This document shows, piece by piece, positions 59,091 through 64,000 of a DNA stretch of 64,000 nucleotides. A program made the translations under genes and the position numbers. The notes beneath the pieces are model-generated. The model saw nothing but the letters and a program-made list of their open reading frames with translations. It was not told the DNA's origin and searched no databases. The first letter of the stretch is position 1. The number at the start of each line of letters is the position of its first letter. The stretch covers positions 25,191,913 through 25,255,912 of the forward strand of contig CM046007.1 in the NCBI GenBank assembly GCA_025175895.1. The letters run 5' to 3'. This DNA is from Wurfbainia villosa (lineage: Eukaryota; Streptophyta; Magnoliopsida; Zingiberales; Zingiberaceae).

Positions 59091-59480
59091 CATCTTCTTC
59101 AGAAATCTTCTTTATTGATTGTCATTCTATTTCCTCAGACACTTGGGTATTTGATACTGGGTGTGGCTCACATATATGTAATGATATACATGGGCTAAGG
59201 AATAGAAGAAGACTCGTCAAGGGGAGAGTCAAATTTACGTGTTGGGAATGGAGCAACGGTTGCTGCACTCGCCATCGGAACGTATTTGTTGGAACTCCCT
59301 ATAGGACTTGTCTTAGAACTGGACAATTGCTTTTATGTTCCTTCGTTGATAAAGAACATCATTTCTATTTCTTGTCTAAATAGAAATGGGTTCCATTTGA
59401 CTTTTAGTAACAATTGTTGTTACATAACTTTGAATGGAGTTCTTTATAGGAACTTTGGAACTTTAAGCAATGGTGTTTAT
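59091..59480 (+). pseudogene. E9 pol: protease region
   Basis: TWVFDTGCGSHICNDIHG holds an intact DTG (59153-59161) in the gag frame. A small gain near 59222 (KGRVKFTC instead of KGESNLRV) shifts the frame; the rest is readable at 59286-59498 (LVLELDNCFYVPSLIKNIISIS). Confidence 0.87.
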
Positions 59481-60376
59481 CGTTGGGCGTATCGGTGACA
59501 TTTGCAATATCGAAGCGAGCAACAAGCGTGCTCGAAAGGATAATCAAATAGACTCCTATATGTGGCATTGTCGTCTTGGCCATATAAGCAAGAAAGCATG
59601 TCGAATTACACCGATGTGAAATTGCGGAATCGTTTGAATTGGATTCAGACGATACATGCGAATCATGCTTAAAAGGCAAGATGACTAAGTTACCTTTTAC
59701 TGGAAAAGGTGAACGAGTGGGAGAGTTACTAGGTCTAATACATACTCATGTATGTGGACCTATGTCAACTCAAGCATTAGGAGGCTATAGCTACTTCATT
59801 ACCTTCACCGATGATCACTCACGGTTTGGGTATGTGTTCTTGATGAAACACAAGTCTGAAGCCTTTGAAAGGTTCAAAGAATTCAGAAATGAAGTAGAGA
59901 AACAACATGACAAGAGTATTATAATACTTAGATCGGATCGAGGTGGTGAATACTTAAGTCAAGAGTTTCTTGATTATCTAAGAGACAATGGTATATTGTC
60001 TCAATGGACTCCGCCCTATACACCACAGCATAATGGTGTATCTGAGAGGCGTAACCGGACCTTGTTGGACATGGTCAGGTCAATGATGAATCATGCGACT
60101 CTTCCCAAGTCCTTTTGGGGCTATGCACTTCAGACAGTTGTTTACTTGTTAAACAGAATGCCTACCAAGGTAGTCTCAACTACTCCATATGAGATATGGA
60201 ATGGTAAGAAACCTCATGTATCTTACTTGAAGATATGGGGTTGTCCTGCTTATGTGAAGCGGACTGTATCAGACAAACTGGATGCTAAGTCTGATAAATG
60301 TCTATTTATTGGATACCCTAAGGAAACAAGGGGTTACCAATTCTATCATCCTGTGGAACAAAAGGTGTTTGTTTGA
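59481..60376 (+). pseudogene. E9 pol: integrase
   Basis: The zinc domain (59560-59690) is broken by two small losses near 59480 and 59600. From 59639 the frame is open for 245 codons. CESCLKGK is followed by the core, where HTHVCGP replaces HTDVCGP, so the first catalytic Asp has become His; SDRGGEY and NGVSERRNR are intact. The C-terminus is open to GYPKETRGYQFYHPVEQKVFV, ending at a TGA at 60374-60376. Despite its length it would be inactive. Confidence 0.9.
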
Positions 60377-61500
60377 GGCATCTTTGTGTTTCTAGAAAGA
60401 GTTTCTCTTGTAAGAAAAGCGAGTGGGAGTGTCGTCGAGCTTGAGGAGGCTCGAGAGACTCAAATAGACATTGATGAGATACAGTGAAACTCATTGATGA
60501 TGAGCAATCATTTGGACCTATTGTAACACCACATCTTCGTAGATCACGGTAGAACACGCAATATTCACGAGAGATATGGATTTCGTAAGTGAATCGAGAG
60601 ACGTGTTACTCATTGATGATGAGAGCCTACAGTTATGAAGAAGTCGACAAGTTCGAGAAAGGGATAAGTGGCTTGGTGCCATGAAGTCGGAAATGGATTC
60701 CATGTATGAAAACCAAGTTTGGAACTTGGTTGACCCACTGAAGGCATAAAGCCTATAGGGTGCAAGTGGGTTTTCAAGAAGAAAACCGACATGGATGGTA
60801 ATGTGATTACCTATAAGGCTAGATTGGTGGCGAAGGATATCGTCAAAACAAGGTGTTGATTATGGCGAAACCTATTACTTTGTAGCTATCTTAAATCCAT
60901 TCGGATGCTCTGGCCATAGCGGCTCATTATGATTATGAGATATGGCGGATGGATGTGAAAAGCGACTTTCCTTAATGGAAACCTGCTCGAGGACGTGTAT
61001 ATGATACAGCCTGAGGGTTTCACATCGGTTGATAAAACCAAGGTATGCAAATTTCGATGATCTATTTATGGATTGAAGCAAGCATCCGAGGCTGGAATAT
61101 CCGTTTTGATGAGACAATCAAAAGTTTGATTTCTCACAAAATCGAGCGAACCTTGTGTGTACAAGAAGGTTAGTAGAGTGCGATCGTATTCCTAGTATTG
61201 TATGTCGATGACATACTACTTATAGAATGATGTTTCAATCTTCTGATCGATTGAAGGTTTGGTTATCCAAGACATTCTCCATGAAAGACACAGGAGAAGC
61301 AACCTACATCCTCGGGATTAAGATCTATAGAGATAGATCGAAGCAGTTGCTTGGTCTTTTGATCTACATATATAGACCGAGTGCTAAAGAGGTTTAGCAT
61401 CGGAATCCAAGAAAGGTTTCTTACCCATCGGGCATGGGGTACACCTTTGAAGTCTATGTGTCGCCCGAAGGCGAGAGGATTTGCATGAGTAAGATTCCCT
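60377..61500 (+). pseudogene. E9 pol: linker and reverse transcriptase (many small indels)
   Basis: All RT motifs can be found across several frames: SEMDSMYENQVWNLV near 60690, GCKWVFKKK near 60760, LLEDVYMIQPEGF near 60985, YVDD at 61201-61212, LGIKIYRDRSKQLLGL near 61315. One- to five-base losses occur every few dozen bases, very often at CAG or CTG trinucleotides of the other copies. The break pattern differs sharply from the clean integrase just upstream. Confidence 0.85.
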
Positions 61501-62088
61501 ATGCATCCATAATAGGATCTATCATGTATGCTATGTTATGTACAAGGCCCGATGTATCGTATGCTCACGAGTGTCACGGCGGATACGATCGATCGAGGAA
61601 TGGATCATTGGGTGGTATTAAGGCGATCCTTAAGTACTTAAGAAGAACTAAGGATCGTTCTAATATATGGAGAAGGGTACATGGTGATCGTGGGTATCAC
61701 GGATGCGGCTCGAGACGGACAAGGATGATTCCATGTCTTTATGCAGGTATGTATTCACTGGAATGGGCGCAATAAGTTGGAAAGGTTCCAAGCTTGACAC
61801 TATAGCGGATTACGCCACTAAGGCGAGAATACATTGCGCTTTAGGCGACAAAGGCGGTTTGGATCAGAAGTTCATCTACGAACTTGATGTGGTCTCATCG
61901 ATGATCCAAACATGTAGCCGCCGCTATCATCTTATCGGAGAGATCATGGTAGGAGCGAAATACAAATCGAGAAAATTCCCCTTTGAAAGGAACTTAGCGG
62001 ATCCTTTGACTAAAGCATTACCTCGAAGTAAGTTGAGGTCATGTTGTTAGAGCTTGCTATGGTATTGATACCGAGCGATTGGCATTAG
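61501..62088 (+). pseudogene. E9 pol: RNase H with 74-bp deletion
   Basis: Strongly frameshifted. At 61893/61894 the same 74-bp deletion as in E3 is found, joined at GGT, so the YCDNNGA block is absent. The surrounding GATGTGGTCTCATC is shared with E3 only. The end with LADPLTKALPRSK is readable, and the pol stop equivalent TAG is at 62086-62088. Confidence 0.85.
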
Positions 62089-62102
62089 GCCAAGTGGGAG
62101 TC
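62088..62102 (+). promoter_or_regulatory. E9 polypurine tract
   Basis: GGCCAAGTGGGAGTC, directly before the 3' LTR. Confidence 0.85.
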
Positions 62103-64000
62103 CGTTAGTAATATATGAGATGTCCTAAGGCAATCGCTTTATGTATGAACCATTTATATGATAAATGAAGATTCACTATTTGAGTATACATGTTTTATGT
62201 ATTTGATTGATCTTAAACTCATTTATCAATGTCCACGATACGATTCACAAAGATGAGAGAATTTGTGATTGATCACAACTAGTGAGTATCTCTACATGTG
62301 TAATTGTGATGTATCTAATTATCCCTAGTCGATGAATTGATGGATTTGACACCATCAATTCGAGACTAGCACGAGGTATACTCCTTGGTGTATCCAAGCA
62401 AATGATTCTCACCGGCCGAGACATTGTGATGTCCGAGTTAATCGTGGATGCTAGTTATGGTAACTAGTTCATTGGAGTGACCACCGTAAGACTTCATATG
62501 GTTCTCTCGCATATATAGATATGTCAATGAAGTTCTTACTGTGGCTTAAGTGCGATGTTCTTTGACTTATGTATTCAAGTCATCTTGATCATGGAGACTT
62601 ATGCTTTGACATCTTAAGCAAACATCTCTAAGGAGATGTGGACCCGGATGATTGGGTATAAGTCAAGTGATCAAGGTGTTTGAATAGCCTATAAAGGATT
62701 CACCACTCCTTGCGAGGAGATGTATACCCATGGCCTCTCGCCGGATTGTTACTAAAGTCTTTGGCCAAAGCATTACATGTTTAGAGTAAGGTACTCTTCG
62801 ATACATGTGGAGTAACTAGAACTGTGAGGACGAGGAAATGATACTTGGGCTAGGTGTGACGAGTCACTTAGTGGGGACTGACACAATAGACCATGTCCTG
62901 AACCAAGTGGGTATAAGATGAGTGAAGGGAATGGGGCACGATTCATTCGAGCTACTGAAGGGTTTCAGAAATAGTTCTGGATCAACCGTTGATCTTTTCA
63001 GTTAATTGGGGATCATGATGTACTACTAGGTGCCACTCATGATCGTTCTATAATTAATGGTTAATTATAGACGGCCAACATAAACCGAGAACCTATTTGG
63101 TCACACGCATAACGAGTGTAATCCAAAGGATTTAAAACGAGCTTGAGAATGGGATTCTCAGACCGAGAGAAACTATGTTTGGTTGGACCAAACATAAAGC
63201 GAGCATGAAATTGTTTCAGTCGCAATGGAAGCGTGGATGGGGCGTGTCTTATGAAGACATAATGGATGGACCAAAATGGTTTGGTTCTAATCCAATGGAT
63301 GAGAATAAACCAAAGGGTTTGGTTTATATTAAACGAATGAACCAAAGGTTGGTTCGGTTCGTTTTAACTTAAAATAAACCATCATGGTTTGGTTTATTTT
63401 AACTTATCCTAATGGAGCGGGTTAATGGGCTTTATGGATATGATCCATTAACCATTAAGAGAATTAGTTCTCTATAAAAGAGGGCTTAAGGGATTGTTAA
63501 ACCCTAATCATCCAAAACCCTAAACCTAGTGGCCGCCCAACATAGTTGTCGCCCACCTCCTTGGTGATTTCGGCGCCCAACTACTAGCTGCCGCCGCCCA
63601 GCTTTGTGCCGCCGTCCAAGACCCTTGCCGGCGTCCAAGCTCCATCCGGTGAACCTCCGGCGACCCTCCGGTGATCTCCTATAGGTTCGGCATCAAGGTG
63701 AGCTTTTTCTCTCCTTGTTTTGGCCGGCGCCTACTCCTCCACCAAGCTGTCCAGTTTTCTGGACAGCTTCTTCTCCTCTCGTCGGAGCGTCGTTTGGACG
63801 ACGGTTAGTGCTCCGACAGCGGCTAACTTACCGGGGATTTGATCTCCGGTAATCCTCTGAGGTGGAGGACGAAGGATTCGTCAAACGGTTAACGAATACC
63901 TCTCCAGAGAAGCGAGTTTTGAGAACTCGTTTTTGGATCCGAATTTGGATTCGGATCGTGATCATCTCTCGATCACGTCGTCTTCAACACGAGGCTAGTA
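62103..64000 (+). repeat. E9 3' LTR (incomplete at window end)
   Basis: Starts CGTTAGTAAT (terminal T changed to C). TATA box TATAAAAG at 63473-63480; hairpin AGCTGTCCAG/CTGGACAGCT at 63745-63768. The first 600 bp carry many small changes, several identical to those in the E3 5' LTR. The window ends inside the U5 hairpin region. Confidence 0.93.

Larger units (their letters stand above)
55029..64000 (+). mobile_element. E9: alpha-family element, runs past the window end
   Basis: 5' LTR 55029-57161, internal region 57162-62102, 3' LTR from 62103 to beyond 64000. It is inserted into the E7 3' LTR on the same strand. It combines the gag deletion and knuckle change of E2 with the RNase H deletion of E3. 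The second target duplication cannot be seen. About 300 bases of the 3' LTR are missing from the window. Confidence 0.94.

Overview
The window is a stack of plant LTR retrotransposons of the Ty1/copia superfamily, nested inside one another. I found no host gene, rRNA or tRNA gene. Long AT-rich LTRs, TATA boxes, tRNA-Met-type primer sites (TGGTATCAGAGC) and Sirevirus-like pieces point to heterochromatin of a flowering plant with a large genome, probably a monocot; this is inference, not an identification.

Layout, with labels E1-E9 from left to right. E1 is an old minus-strand copia element: RT at 1-455, integrase to gag remnants at 9900-11715, a leader with a 560-bp tandem duplication at 21213-22647, and its 5' LTR at 22648-23883. 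Two elements of a second family, called alpha here (LTRs about 2.2 kb, full length about 9.5 kb), interrupt E1: E2 (456-9894, minus, TSD GGTAT) and E3 (11716-21207, plus, TSD TTGTC). E4 is a plus-strand Sirevirus-like remnant from 23884, and its 3' LTR is split by E5 (26116-34841, minus, another copia family, TSD TTGAT). E6 (35962-36968) is a fragment of a minus-strand Sirevirus-like element. E7 (alpha, plus) starts at 36969. It is interrupted in gag by E8 (alpha, plus, 40699-50340, TSD GCTAG/ACTAG) and in its 3' LTR by E9 (alpha, plus, from 55029 past the window end).

Each fuller element keeps the order LTR, primer site, long leader, gag with a CCHC knuckle, protease, integrase, RT, RNase H, polypurine tract, LTR. 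All of these reading frames are broken by stops, frameshifts or deletions, so no intact polyprotein is present. The lineage resembles the Angela/Tork side of Ty1/copia (long LTRs, gag and RT motifs), with moderate confidence.

The most useful observations are: the insertion order proved by four target-site duplications; a chain of hairpins in R/U5 of family alpha with compensatory base changes between copies; four evenly conserved hairpin motifs in the leader; deletions shared between copies in a pattern that makes E9 a mosaic; a head-to-head pair of 9.5-kb copies; and tracts where CAG/CTG trinucleotides look systematically altered, which may be a consensus artefact at methylated CHG sites.
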